Part shown: one piece after another, positions 1 through 5,946 of the stretch
How the letters are laid out: each line of letters begins with the position of its first letter
Position numbering within the stretch: the stretch's first letter is position 1
NCBI GenBank assembly: GCA_021778875.1
Contig: JAJYBT010000201.1
Span: 1-5,946, forward strand
Reading direction: 5' to 3'
Length of the DNA stretch: 5,946 nt
DNA from: Acidobacteriota bacterium
GTDB lineage: Bacteria; Acidobacteriota; Terriglobia; Terriglobales; Acidobacteriaceae
Translations under genes and position numbers: made by a program
The notes under the pieces: model-generated
Told to the model about the DNA's origin: nothing
The model's database searches: none
What the model saw: the letters and a program-made list of their open reading frames with translations, nothing else

Positions 1-2085
1 CGACTGCCCCTGGGAAACCGTCTCTGCCACCTGGACGATGTTTGGACCCGTGCGTTGCGCCGGCATCTTTTCGCCGGTCCAGAAGTCGTACCACGGCCCC
101 GGCGGATACGAGACCGCATAGTCGTCCAGCATATCCGGCAACGACGGCGGCGCCACCAGCAGCGAGCGGCCCAGCAGGAACTCCGAGTCCGCAGAGTCGT
201 AGTAGCCGGGAAACTCCATGAACAGCGGGCGTACCAGCGGCAGCCCCGTGCGCGAGGCCTCCTCGGCCAGCGTGTAGATGTAGGGCAGCAGCCGGTAGCG
301 CGTGTCAATGTAGCGCCGCCGGATCGCCTCCTGCTGCGGCCCGTGGACCCACACCTCCTGCGGCAGCGAGCCAATCGTGGAGTGGTCGCGGTACATGGGG
401 TTGAACGCGCCCATCTCAATCCACTTGGTCAGCAGGTCCGGCTGCGGCGAGCCGTTGAATCCGCCGATATCATCCCCCACCATCGAGATGCCGCTCATTC
501 CCAGATTCAGGAGCATCTGGGTCGCCAGCCGCAGATGGTTCCACGTCGAGGAGTTGTCGCCCGTCCACGTAAACCCGAAGCGCTGACCGCCGGCATACGT
601 GGCGCGCGTCAGCACAAACGGCCGCTCATCGGGCCGCAGCTTCAGCAGACCGTCATATGTGGCGCGCTCGTTCTCCATACCCACAATGTTGTGAATCTCG
701 GCATGCGTTGCCGTGCGCGTCCTGAAGCCCGGCTCCTCAATGCGATGCACCGTATCCAGCGGCATGGTCTTGCCGGGGCCGTCAAACACCGAGGGCTCGT
801 TCATGTCGTTCCAGAAGCCCGACACGCCGTCCTGCGCAAACTGCTTGTAGAGCCCGCCCCACCACGCGCGCGTCTTCTCGCGCGTAAAGTCGGGGAACAC
901 CGCGGGCCCCGGCCACACCACGCCCACAAACTCGCTGCCGTCGGGGTTCTTCACAAAGTTGTCGCCGGCGTGCCCGGTGTCATACGGCATGTATCCCTGG
1001 TTGGCAATGTGCGCAATGTGCAGATCCGTAATCGTCACCAGGTGGAAGTGCTGCTTCTTCAGGTCCGCCACCAGCCCCGGAAAGTTCGGGAACCGGTCGG
1101 GGTCCACCGTGAACGGCCGGTTGCGGTACTGGTAATCGATGTCCAGATACAGCACGTCCGACGGAATCTTGTCCGCGCGCAGCCGGTTGGCCACGTCGCG
1201 CACCTGCGACTCCGGCGAGTAACTGTACCGCGACTGCTGAAAGCCCAGCGCCCACATCGGCGGCAGCGGCGGCTTGCCCGTCAGATACGCGTAACCCTCC
1301 ACCACCTGCTTCGGCGTGGGCCCGTAGATCACGTAGTAGTCCAGCGGTCCGCCCTCCGAACCAAACGTGTAGGCATCGCGCGCCGTCTTGCCAAAGTCAA
1401 ACCACGTGCGCCACGTGTTGTCGAGGAACAGCCCGTAGCTGCGGTCGTGCGTAATCGCCAGGAAGAACGGGATGCTCTTGTACAGCGGATCCGTCGCCTC
1501 CTGCGGTCCCACATCCGTGTTCCACAGCGTGTACGCCTGGTCACGCCGGTTGAACAGCCCCGTCTTGTCTCCCAGGCCGTAGAACTGCTCGTCGTCCGGC
1601 ATTTGCTTGGCAACGGTAAAGCCGCCCAGCTTGAAGGCCGTGGGCCTGCCCAGCGCGTCGGCGCAGATCACATGCCCGGCCGTGTCGCGCACCACCAGCC
1701 GCAGCGGCTTGCGCTCCACGCGGACATCCAGCTTCGGCGTGCGAAATCCCACGGCAGCGGCGTCCGAGATGGCCTGCACAGCCACGGTTTTCGTGCGCGC
1801 CTCCGGCAGCACCGCCCAGGACGCATCCTCAGGCAGTTGCGCGTTCGGCGACACGCGCACGCGCACAATGTCCTCGCGCAGTGCGGTGATGCGCAGTTGC
1901 GCTTCTCCCGCGCGAATTTGAATGCCATCCGGCAATGCCCTGGCATCGGTTACGGCGTCCAGCTCCACGCGAGCCTGCGACGCATTGTTTGGCCTGTTCG
2001 GCGGCTGTGCCGCCTGCAGATTGGATTGGTGGATTGCGGCGAATACAGCCAGACAAACAGTCAAGCAAAGGGTGCTGCGTTTCAT
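1..2085 (-). CDS. Secreted glycoside hydrolase family 31 enzyme (probable alpha-glucosidase type), C-terminus cut by window edge
   Basis: The frame reads 695 codons without a stop from ATG at 2085-2083 to base 1, so only the C-terminal end is missing. The start is backed by AGGAG at 2095-2099, nine bases upstream. The N-terminus (MKRSTLCLTVCLAVFAA...LQAAQ) is a Sec-type signal peptide with likely cleavage near residue 25, so the enzyme is probably periplasmic or exported. Residues about 35-270 form the N-terminal beta-sandwich region, including FYGLGDKTG. The barrel begins near PPMWALGFQQSRYSY (about 274) with YLDIDY at 313-318. GFWNDMNEP carries the family's catalytic nucleophile, Asp427. 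FTWTGDNSSTW carries the acid/base, Asp510. MYRDH (Arg566, His568) matches the substrate-binding R/H pair. WYDFWTG (around 660-665) marks the C-terminal beta domain. GH31 enzymes hydrolyse terminal alpha-linked glucose or xylose. The WPGP..FPDFTR stretch fits the alpha-glucosidase side, but the substrate cannot be fixed from sequence alone. All visible catalytic residues are intact. Confidence 0.93.
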   Translation of the reverse strand, partial: MKRSTLCLTVCLAVFAAIHQSNLQAAQPPNRPNNASQARVELDAVTDARALPDGIQIRAGEAQLRITALREDIVRVRVSPNAQLPEDASWAVLPEARTKTVAVQAISDAAAVGFRTPKLDVRVERKPLRLVVRDTAGHVICADALGRPTAFKLGGFTVAKQMPDDEQFYGLGDKTGLFNRRDQAYTLWNTDVGPQEATDPLYKSIPFFLAITHDRSYGLFLDNTWRTWFDFGKTARDAYTFGSEGGPLDYYVIYGPTPKQVVEGYAYLTGKPPLPPMWALGFQQSRYSYSPESQVRDVANRLRADKIPSDVLYLDIDYQYRNRPFTVDPDRFPNFPGLVADLKKQHFHLVTITDLHIAHIANQGYMPYDTGHAGDNFVKNPDGSEFVGVVWPGPAVFPDFTREKTRAWWGGLYKQFAQDGVSGFWNDMNEPSVFDGPGKTMPLDTVHRIEEPGFRTRTATHAEIHNIVGMENERATYDGLLKLRPDERPFVLTRATYAGGQRFGFTWTGDNSSTWNHLRLATQMLLNLGMSGISMVGDDIGGFNGSPQPDLLTKWIEMGAFNPMYRDHSTIGSLPQEVWVHGPQQEAIRRRYIDTRYRLLPYIYTLAEEASRTGLPLVRPLFMEFPGYYDSADSEFLLGRSLLVAPPSLPDMLDDYAVSYPPGPWYDFWTGEKMPAQRTGPNIVQVAETVSQGQS

Positions 2086-2138
2086 GCTCTATTTCTCCTG
2101 AACAGCAAGTCATGTTACCAATGCGCACAGGCTCTCCG

Positions 2139-2155
2139 CCGCAAATCTTTTGCGG
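2139..2155. promoter_or_regulatory. Inverted repeat upstream of the GH31 gene, possible operator or leader hairpin
   Basis: CCGCAAA, a 3-base spacer, then TTTGCGG: perfect 7-bp arms about 54-70 bases upstream of the GH31 ATG. On the minus strand it lies just downstream of a weak promoter-like pair, AGTTAA/TTAACT at 2182-2187 and CTTGTA/TACAAG at 2157-2162 with a 19-base gap. If that promoter were used, the repeat would sit around the transcription start, where a repressor operator would be expected. It could equally be a short hairpin in the mRNA leader. The symmetry is seen directly; the function is inference. Confidence 0.35.
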
Positions 2156-2195
2156 TCTTGTAGCAGGTTCCCGCTCTTTCCAGTTAAGGGCCTTG

Positions 2196-2224
2196 CGCTG
2201 GAGCCGCCATCAGCGGCCCCAGCG
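2196..2224 (-). terminator. Strong stem-loop after the acyl-CoA dehydrogenase stop, terminator-like but without a U tract
   Basis: Two bases beyond the TAA of the acyl-CoA dehydrogenase (2229-2227) lies a 12-bp stem with a 5-base loop. Arms are 2196-2207 and 2213-2224. Read as minus-strand RNA, all 12 positions pair, one of them as G-U. Read as plus-strand RNA, that same position is an A-C mismatch, which favours a role in the leftward transcript. The bases that follow on the minus strand (CAAGGCCCTTAAC) contain no run of U, so it is not a textbook intrinsic terminator. It could terminate poorly, terminate with help from other factors, or protect the 3' end of the mRNA. Confidence 0.5.
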
Positions 2225-2226
2225 GC

Positions 2227-4017
2227 TTACAGGGGGTATCGCTCGGCGGCAATGCAGTGCTGTGCCACGGCGCGGCTCAGCGCCACCGCATCGGCGGGCA
2301 CCATCTTCGCCAGCCTGCGCAGAATCGCCAATTGCGTGCGCAGCGCATCGCCTTCGGCACAGGCCGCCAGTACGCGCTTTGCGGCCTGTTCGGCCACCGC
2401 CATGCTCTCATCCGCCAGCAGACCGGTCATGGCAGCCGCCACCGCAGACTGCCCGCGCCGGCCCGCCTCCAGCTTGCGCGCCCGCAGCAGCGCAGACTCC
2501 AGCGCGTACACCTGCGCGATCATGTCCGCCAGGTCCGCCATCACCTCCTGCTGCTCCTGCAGCTCGGCCAGGAACCGCTGGCTGGCCACGCCAGCGGCAA
2601 ACAGCGCAATCTTCCGCACGCCGGCCAGCACTTCAGCCTCCCGCGCCAGCGGCTCGCCCGTCTCGCCGCCACCGTCAAAGGAAGGCGGCTGCATCACCTC
2701 ATCCATCAGCTTTTTGATGGCGCCCAGCAGCGGCAGCTGGCCATTCATCGCCCGCTTCATCAGCCAGCCGGTAATGATCATCCGGTTGATCTCGTTCGTC
2801 CCCTCGAAGATGCGGTTGATGCGCGCATCGCGATAGAAGCGCTCCGCCGGATAGTCCTCCACGTAGCCGTAGCCGCCCATGGTGGCCACCAGTTCGTCGG
2901 CCACCACCGCCAGCATCTCGGACCCGTACACCTTCAGAATCGAGCACTCGACGGCATACTCCTCAATGTGCCGCTGAATCTCGCGCGGTTCGCGCGCCAT
3001 ATCCGCGCTCAGGCCCCCCATCCCTGCATCCATCAGGCCCGCCGTGCGATACGCCATGCTCTCCGTGGCAAACAGCCGCGTGGCCGCAGTGGAGATCTTC
3101 CGCTGAATCAGCCCGAACTCCGCAATCGCCTTGCCGAAGGCCTTCCGCTCCCGCGCATAGCGAATCATATGCGCCATGGCGTGCCGCGCTCCGCCCATGC
3201 AGGCCACGCCCAGCTTGAACCGGCCCACGTTCAGCACATTGAACGCGATATGGTGTCCCTTGCCCGGCTCGCCCAGCAGGTTCGCGGCGGGCACCCGGCA
3301 ATCCTGCAGCACCAGCGGGCAGGTGGACGAGCCGCGAATCCCCAGCTTGTGCTCCTCCGCGCCCACCGTCAGCCCCGGAGCATCGCGCTCCACCAGAAAG
3401 GCGGAAAACTTTTCGCCGTCAATCTTGGCAAACACGGTGTACAGCCCCGCAATGGCGCCGTTGGTAATCCACATCTTCTCGCCGTTCAGCGTGTAGTGGC
3501 TGCCGTCGGCCGAAAGCGTCGCCCGCGTGCGGATATTCATGGCGTCCGAGCCGGAGCTGGCCTCGGACAGGCCGTAGCCTCCAATCCACTCGCCCGAGGC
3601 CAGCCTGGGCAGATAACGCTGCTTCTGCTCCTCCGTGCCATACCAGACCAGCGGCAGAGTGGCGATGCCGATATGCGCGCCAAACGCCGTGGAAAAGCTG
3701 GCCAGCACCGAAATGTGGTCCGTAATCAGCGTGGAGCTCACCTTGTCCAGCCCCATGCCGCCATACTCTTCCGGAATATCGACAGCCGTCAGGCCCAGTT
3801 CTCCGGCCTTGCGCATCAGTCCGGCTATCACGCCCGGCTTCTTGGCCTCAATCTCCTCCGCGGCCGGCTCAACCTCCTCGCGCGCAAACTGCGCGGCCAT
3901 CGCCGCAATCTGGCGCTGTTCCTCGTTCAGGTCTTCCGGGGTAAACACTTCAGCGGGAGTACGGGAATCCAGAAGAAAGCTGCCGCCTGCAGCGGCAATC
4001 ACAAAGGAAGCAGTCAT
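2227..4017 (-). CDS. Acyl-CoA dehydrogenase, long VLCAD/FadE-like form
   Basis: Complete 596-residue flavoprotein that oxidises acyl-CoA to trans-2-enoyl-CoA in the first step of fatty-acid beta-oxidation, passing electrons to ETF. The N-terminal helical domain spans about 25-145. GLSEASSGSD (149-158) and KMWITNG (181-187) form the FAD/substrate-contacting middle domain, and LGIRGSST (225-232) follows. RKAFGKAIAEFGLIQ (291-305) and the MGGYGYVEDYPAERFYRDA block (380-398) are typical of the C-terminal helical domain. Glu405 in FEGTNEI aligns with the catalytic base of MCAD (Glu376) and VLCAD (Glu462). A further ~170 residues (about 425-596), mostly helical, follow. Classic short forms are only ~380-400 aa, whereas VLCAD, ACAD9 and Bacillus FadE carry such an extension, so long-chain substrates are likely (inference). 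ATG is supported by AGGAGG at 4030-4035, with a rather long 12-base spacer. A weak promoter-like pair, TTGCCG (4074-4069) and TAAGGT (4050-4045), lies upstream. No ETF genes or beta-oxidation partners are in view. Confidence 0.95.
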   Translation of the reverse strand: MTASFVIAAAGGSFLLDSRTPAEVFTPEDLNEEQRQIAAMAAQFAREEVEPAAEEIEAKKPGVIAGLMRKAGELGLTAVDIPEEYGGMGLDKVSSTLITDHISVLASFSTAFGAHIGIATLPLVWYGTEEQKQRYLPRLASGEWIGGYGLSEASSGSDAMNIRTRATLSADGSHYTLNGEKMWITNGAIAGLYTVFAKIDGEKFSAFLVERDAPGLTVGAEEHKLGIRGSSTCPLVLQDCRVPAANLLGEPGKGHHIAFNVLNVGRFKLGVACMGGARHAMAHMIRYARERKAFGKAIAEFGLIQRKISTAATRLFATESMAYRTAGLMDAGMGGLSADMAREPREIQRHIEEYAVECSILKVYGSEMLAVVADELVATMGGYGYVEDYPAERFYRDARINRIFEGTNEINRMIITGWLMKRAMNGQLPLLGAIKKLMDEVMQPPSFDGGGETGEPLAREAEVLAGVRKIALFAAGVASQRFLAELQEQQEVMADLADMIAQVYALESALLRARKLEAGRRGQSAVAAAMTGLLADESMAVAEQAAKRVLAACAEGDALRTQLAILRRLAKMVPADAVALSRAVAQHCIAAERYPL

Positions 4018-4117
4018 AAGCGGTATACGCCTCCTGACTGAGCCACCTTACGCCAGCAGCCGAGCCGGCGGCAACTCGCTCCCGCCGCTTCCGCCCTGCC
4101 CCGATGCCCAAATCGCG

Positions 4118-4123
4118 TACAAT
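4118..4123 (+). promoter_or_regulatory. Candidate -10 box for the glycosyltransferase gene
   Basis: TACAAT matches the sigma-70 -10 consensus at five of six positions. It lies in the divergent gap, 18 bases before the GGAGG at 4141-4145. Transcription would begin near 4130, giving a leader of about 25-30 bases. No good TTGACA-like -35 is present at 16-18 bases (the best is three of six), so the call rests on one hexamer plus position. Confidence 0.35.
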
Positions 4124-4140
4124 GCCGTTATCCCAGTCGT

Positions 4141-4145
4141 GGAGG
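4141..4145 (+). promoter_or_regulatory. Shine-Dalgarno-like GGAGG ahead of the glycosyltransferase
   Basis: GGAGG is the only clear ribosome-binding sequence upstream of the glycosyltransferase frame. It is 16 bases from the GTG at 4162, longer than usual. An in-frame CTG at 4153 would be at a near-ideal 7 bases. The site therefore supports translation starting in this area but leaves the exact codon open. Confidence 0.45.
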
Positions 4146-4161
4146 CGTTGCCCTGTTCGCC

Positions 4162-5838
4162 GTGCTTGCCGCCAGCCTCAAACTCACCGCCGGTCTGCTT
4201 GCCGGGCTGCCTTCGCAGGTGGCCGCGCTGCTCGCCTTTGCTCCGCAAAACGGTCTGCGCCATTACCTGAAGATGCAGTATGCCGACCAGACCTTCAAAG
4301 GCCTCTACCACTGGAACTGGTTCGATCTTGCCCTGCTGATTCCGTACTTCGCGGTCATGATCACCCTTGCCATCTACGGCATCCACCGCTACACGCTCTG
4401 CTACATCTATTTCAAATACCGCAAGAACTACAATCCCAATCCGCCAAAGCACTTTGACGAGCTGCCCAACGTCACCGTCCAGTTGCCCATCTTCAACGAG
4501 CAGTTCGTAATCGACCGCCTGATTGAGGCCGTCTGCGCCATGGAGTACCCGCGCGAAAAGCTCGAAATCCAGGTGCTTGACGACTCGACTGACGAAACCA
4601 CGGAGGTCGCCGCCGGCATCGTGGCGCGCTACGCCTCCATGGGCCACCCCATCGTCTACATCCACCGCACCAACCGCCACGGCTTCAAGGCCGGAGCCCT
4701 CGACGCCGGCCTCAAAGTGGCCAAAGGCGAGTTCGTCGCCATCTTCGACGCCGACTTCGTTCCTCCGCCGGACTGGCTCATGAAGGTGATCCACCACTTC
4801 GCCGAGCCGGAGATCGGCATGGTGCAGACCCGCTGGACCCACCTGAACCGCGACTACAGCATGCTCACCCAGATCGAGGCCATCCTGCTCGACGGCCACT
4901 TCGTCCTGGAGCATGGCGCCCGCGCGCGCTCCGGCGACTTCTTCAACTTCAACGGCACCGCAGGCATGTGGCGGCGCCAGGCCATCTCCGACGGCGGTGG
5001 CTGGCAGCACGACACGCTCACGGAGGACACTGACCTCAGCTACCGCTCGCAGATGGCCGGCTGGAAGTTCAAGTACCTGCCCAATATCGAGTGCCCCTCC
5101 GAGCTGCCCATCGAGATGACCGCCTTCAAAACCCAGCAGGCGCGCTGGGCCAAGGGACTCATCCAGACCAGCATCAAGGTGCTGCCCATGATCTTCCGCT
5201 CCAACGTGGAGCGCCGCATCAAGATCGAGGCCGTCTACCACCTCACCGCCAACCTTAGCTATCCGCTCATGGTCATCATGACCGCACTGCTGATGCCCGC
5301 CATGATCGTGCGCTTCTATCAGGGCTGGTTCCAGATGCTGCTCATCGATGTGCCGCTCTTCACGGCCTCCACGTTCTCCATTGCCGTGTTCTACGTGGTC
5401 AGCCAGCGCGAGTTGTTCCCCAAAAGCTGGATGAAGACCTTCCTCTACCTGCCCTTCCTGATGGCGCTCGGCATCGGCCTCACGGTCACCAACACCAAGG
5501 CCGTGATGGAAGCGCTGCTCGGCATCAAAAGCGCCTTCGTCCGCACCCCGAAGTACCGCGTGGCTCAGAAGGGCGAGAAGTCCAAGGCAGCCAAGTATCG
5601 CAAACGCCTGGTGCTGGCCCCCTGGATTGAACTGCTCATCGGCGCCTACTTCTTCCTCGCCATTCTCTACACCTTCTCAAACCAGAACTACTTCACCGCG
5701 CCGTTCTTGATCCTGTTCGTCATCGGCTACTGGTACACCGGCCTGATGAGCCTGCTGCAGGGCCGCTTTGAGCGCTGGCGCACCGGCGGAGCCAACACCG
5801 AAGAATCCAGCCCCAAGCCGTTTCCTGTGGGCGTGTAA
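4162..5838 (+). CDS. Membrane family 2 glycosyltransferase, cellulose synthase/CslA-like beta-glycan synthase
   Basis: A 558-residue inner-membrane, processive GT2 enzyme. A short hydrophobic N-terminus (about 5-27) is followed by a clear membrane span at about 54-77 and a cytoplasmic catalytic domain at about 100-345. Further spans fall near 364-386, 391-413, 425-444, 484-506 and 511-533. The full processive signature is present: VLDDSTDET (Asp140/141) and DAD (196-198) for nucleotide-sugar and metal binding, FNGTAG (263-268), TED with the catalytic base Asp289, and QQARW (325-329) as Qxx[12 protein letters not shown] and TEDTDLSYR resemble plant CslA/CslC and bacterial cellulose-synthase-like proteins that polymerise UDP-glucose or GDP-mannose into beta-1,4 chains. 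The product here, glucan, mannan or mixed, is not determinable. There is no PilZ domain after the membrane part, and no bcsB-like partner is in view, so it is unlikely to be a standard c-di-GMP-activated BcsA. The GTG start is tentative; CTG 4153 or ATG 4273 are alternatives. A capsule or exopolysaccharide role is inferred. Confidence 0.92.
   Translation: MLAASLKLTAGLLAGLPSQVAALLAFAPQNGLRHYLKMQYADQTFKGLYHWNWFDLALLIPYFAVMITLAIYGIHRYTLCYIYFKYRKNYNPNPPKHFDELPNVTVQLPIFNEQFVIDRLIEAVCAMEYPREKLEIQVLDDSTDETTEVAAGIVARYASMGHPIVYIHRTNRHGFKAGALDAGLKVAKGEFVAIFDADFVPPPDWLMKVIHHFAEPEIGMVQTRWTHLNRDYSMLTQIEAILLDGHFVLEHGARARSGDFFNFNGTAGMWRRQAISDGGGWQHDTLTEDTDLSYRSQMAGWKFKYLPNIECPSELPIEMTAFKTQQARWAKGLIQTSIKVLPMIFRSNVERRIKIEAVYHLTANLSYPLMVIMTALLMPAMIVRFYQGWFQMLLIDVPLFTASTFSIAVFYVVSQRELFPKSWMKTFLYLPFLMALGIGLTVTNTKAVMEALLGIKSAFVRTPKYRVAQKGEKSKAAKYRKRLVLAPWIELLIGAYFFLAILYTFSNQNYFTAPFLILFVIGYWYTGLMSLLQGRFERWRTGGANTEESSPKPFPVGV

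Positions 5839-5946
<108 letters not shown>

Noticed and set aside
2031..2085. Possible lipoprotein signal (Cys7 or Cys11) in the GH31 leader
   Set aside because: Neither cysteine is preceded by a proper lipobox (small residues at -1 and -3), and both lie inside the hydrophobic core. An ordinary signal peptide fits better.
55..2163. 702-codon open frame on the plus strand opposite the GH31 gene
   Set aside because: Its product is Arg/His/Val-rich with no recognisable domain, while the opposite strand encodes a protein with intact GH31 motifs. It is a GC-codon-bias shadow.
1935..2836. Plus-strand frames of 228 and 260 codons spanning the gap between the two minus-strand genes
   Set aside because: Pro/Ala/Ser/Arg-rich translations antisense to the dehydrogenase C-terminus, with no domain and no ribosome-binding site. 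No independent gene is supported in the 2086-2226 gap.
2257..4041. 594-codon open frame on the plus strand opposite the acyl-CoA dehydrogenase
   Set aside because: Low-complexity His/Arg/Gln-rich translation, no domain and no start signal. It is the antisense of a well-defined dehydrogenase.
4104..4457. 117-codon plus-strand frame starting at ATG 4104
   Set aside because: It overlaps the glycosyltransferase start in another frame, has no Shine-Dalgarno, and has an Arg/Pro/Ala-rich composition. It starts upstream of the likely transcription start.
4048..5241. 397-codon open frame on the minus strand opposite the glycosyltransferase
   Set aside because: Val/Asp/Gly/Glu-rich translation mirroring the third-position GC of the real gene. 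No recognisable motif.

Overview
The window is GC-rich (clearly above 55% G+C by eye) and densely coding. It looks like an ordinary chromosomal stretch from a soil-type bacterium. The style of the proteins suggests Acidobacteriota, class Terriglobia: a long acyl-CoA dehydrogenase with a GGSFLL...TPEDL N-terminus, a CslA-like processive glycosyltransferase, and a secreted GH31 enzyme. This assignment rests on protein resemblance from memory, not on a marker gene.

Layout: (1) 1-2085, minus strand: a secreted glycoside hydrolase family 31 enzyme, cut at its C-terminus by the window edge. The nucleophile and acid/base aspartates and a signal peptide are all visible. (2) 2086-2226: a gap of about 140 bp holding a GH31 Shine-Dalgarno, a 7-bp-arm inverted repeat, and a strong 12-bp hairpin just after the upstream gene's stop. 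(3) 2227-4017, minus strand: a complete 596-residue acyl-CoA dehydrogenase of the long, VLCAD/FadE-like type. (4) 4018-4161: a divergent intergenic region with the acyl-CoA dehydrogenase Shine-Dalgarno on one side and a TACAAT -10-like box plus GGAGG for the rightward gene on the other. (5) 4162-5838, plus strand: a complete family 2 glycosyltransferase with multiple membrane spans and the D, DxD, TED, QxxRW signature of cellulose/mannan-type synthases. (6) 5839-5946, plus strand: the first 36 codons of a BrnT-type toxin, starting on the base after the glycosyltransferase stop and running off the window.

The genes do not form one obvious pathway. GH31 (glycan breakdown outside the cytoplasm), the acyl-CoA dehydrogenase (fatty-acid beta-oxidation) and the glycosyltransferase (polysaccharide export) are metabolically separate. 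The hairpin after the dehydrogenase suggests that it and the GH31 gene are separate transcription units. I see no RNA genes, CRISPR array or insertion sequence. The most unusual point is the BrnT toxin start directly abutting, and in frame with, a cell-envelope glycosyltransferase. I do not see convincing evidence of an undescribed system inside this window.
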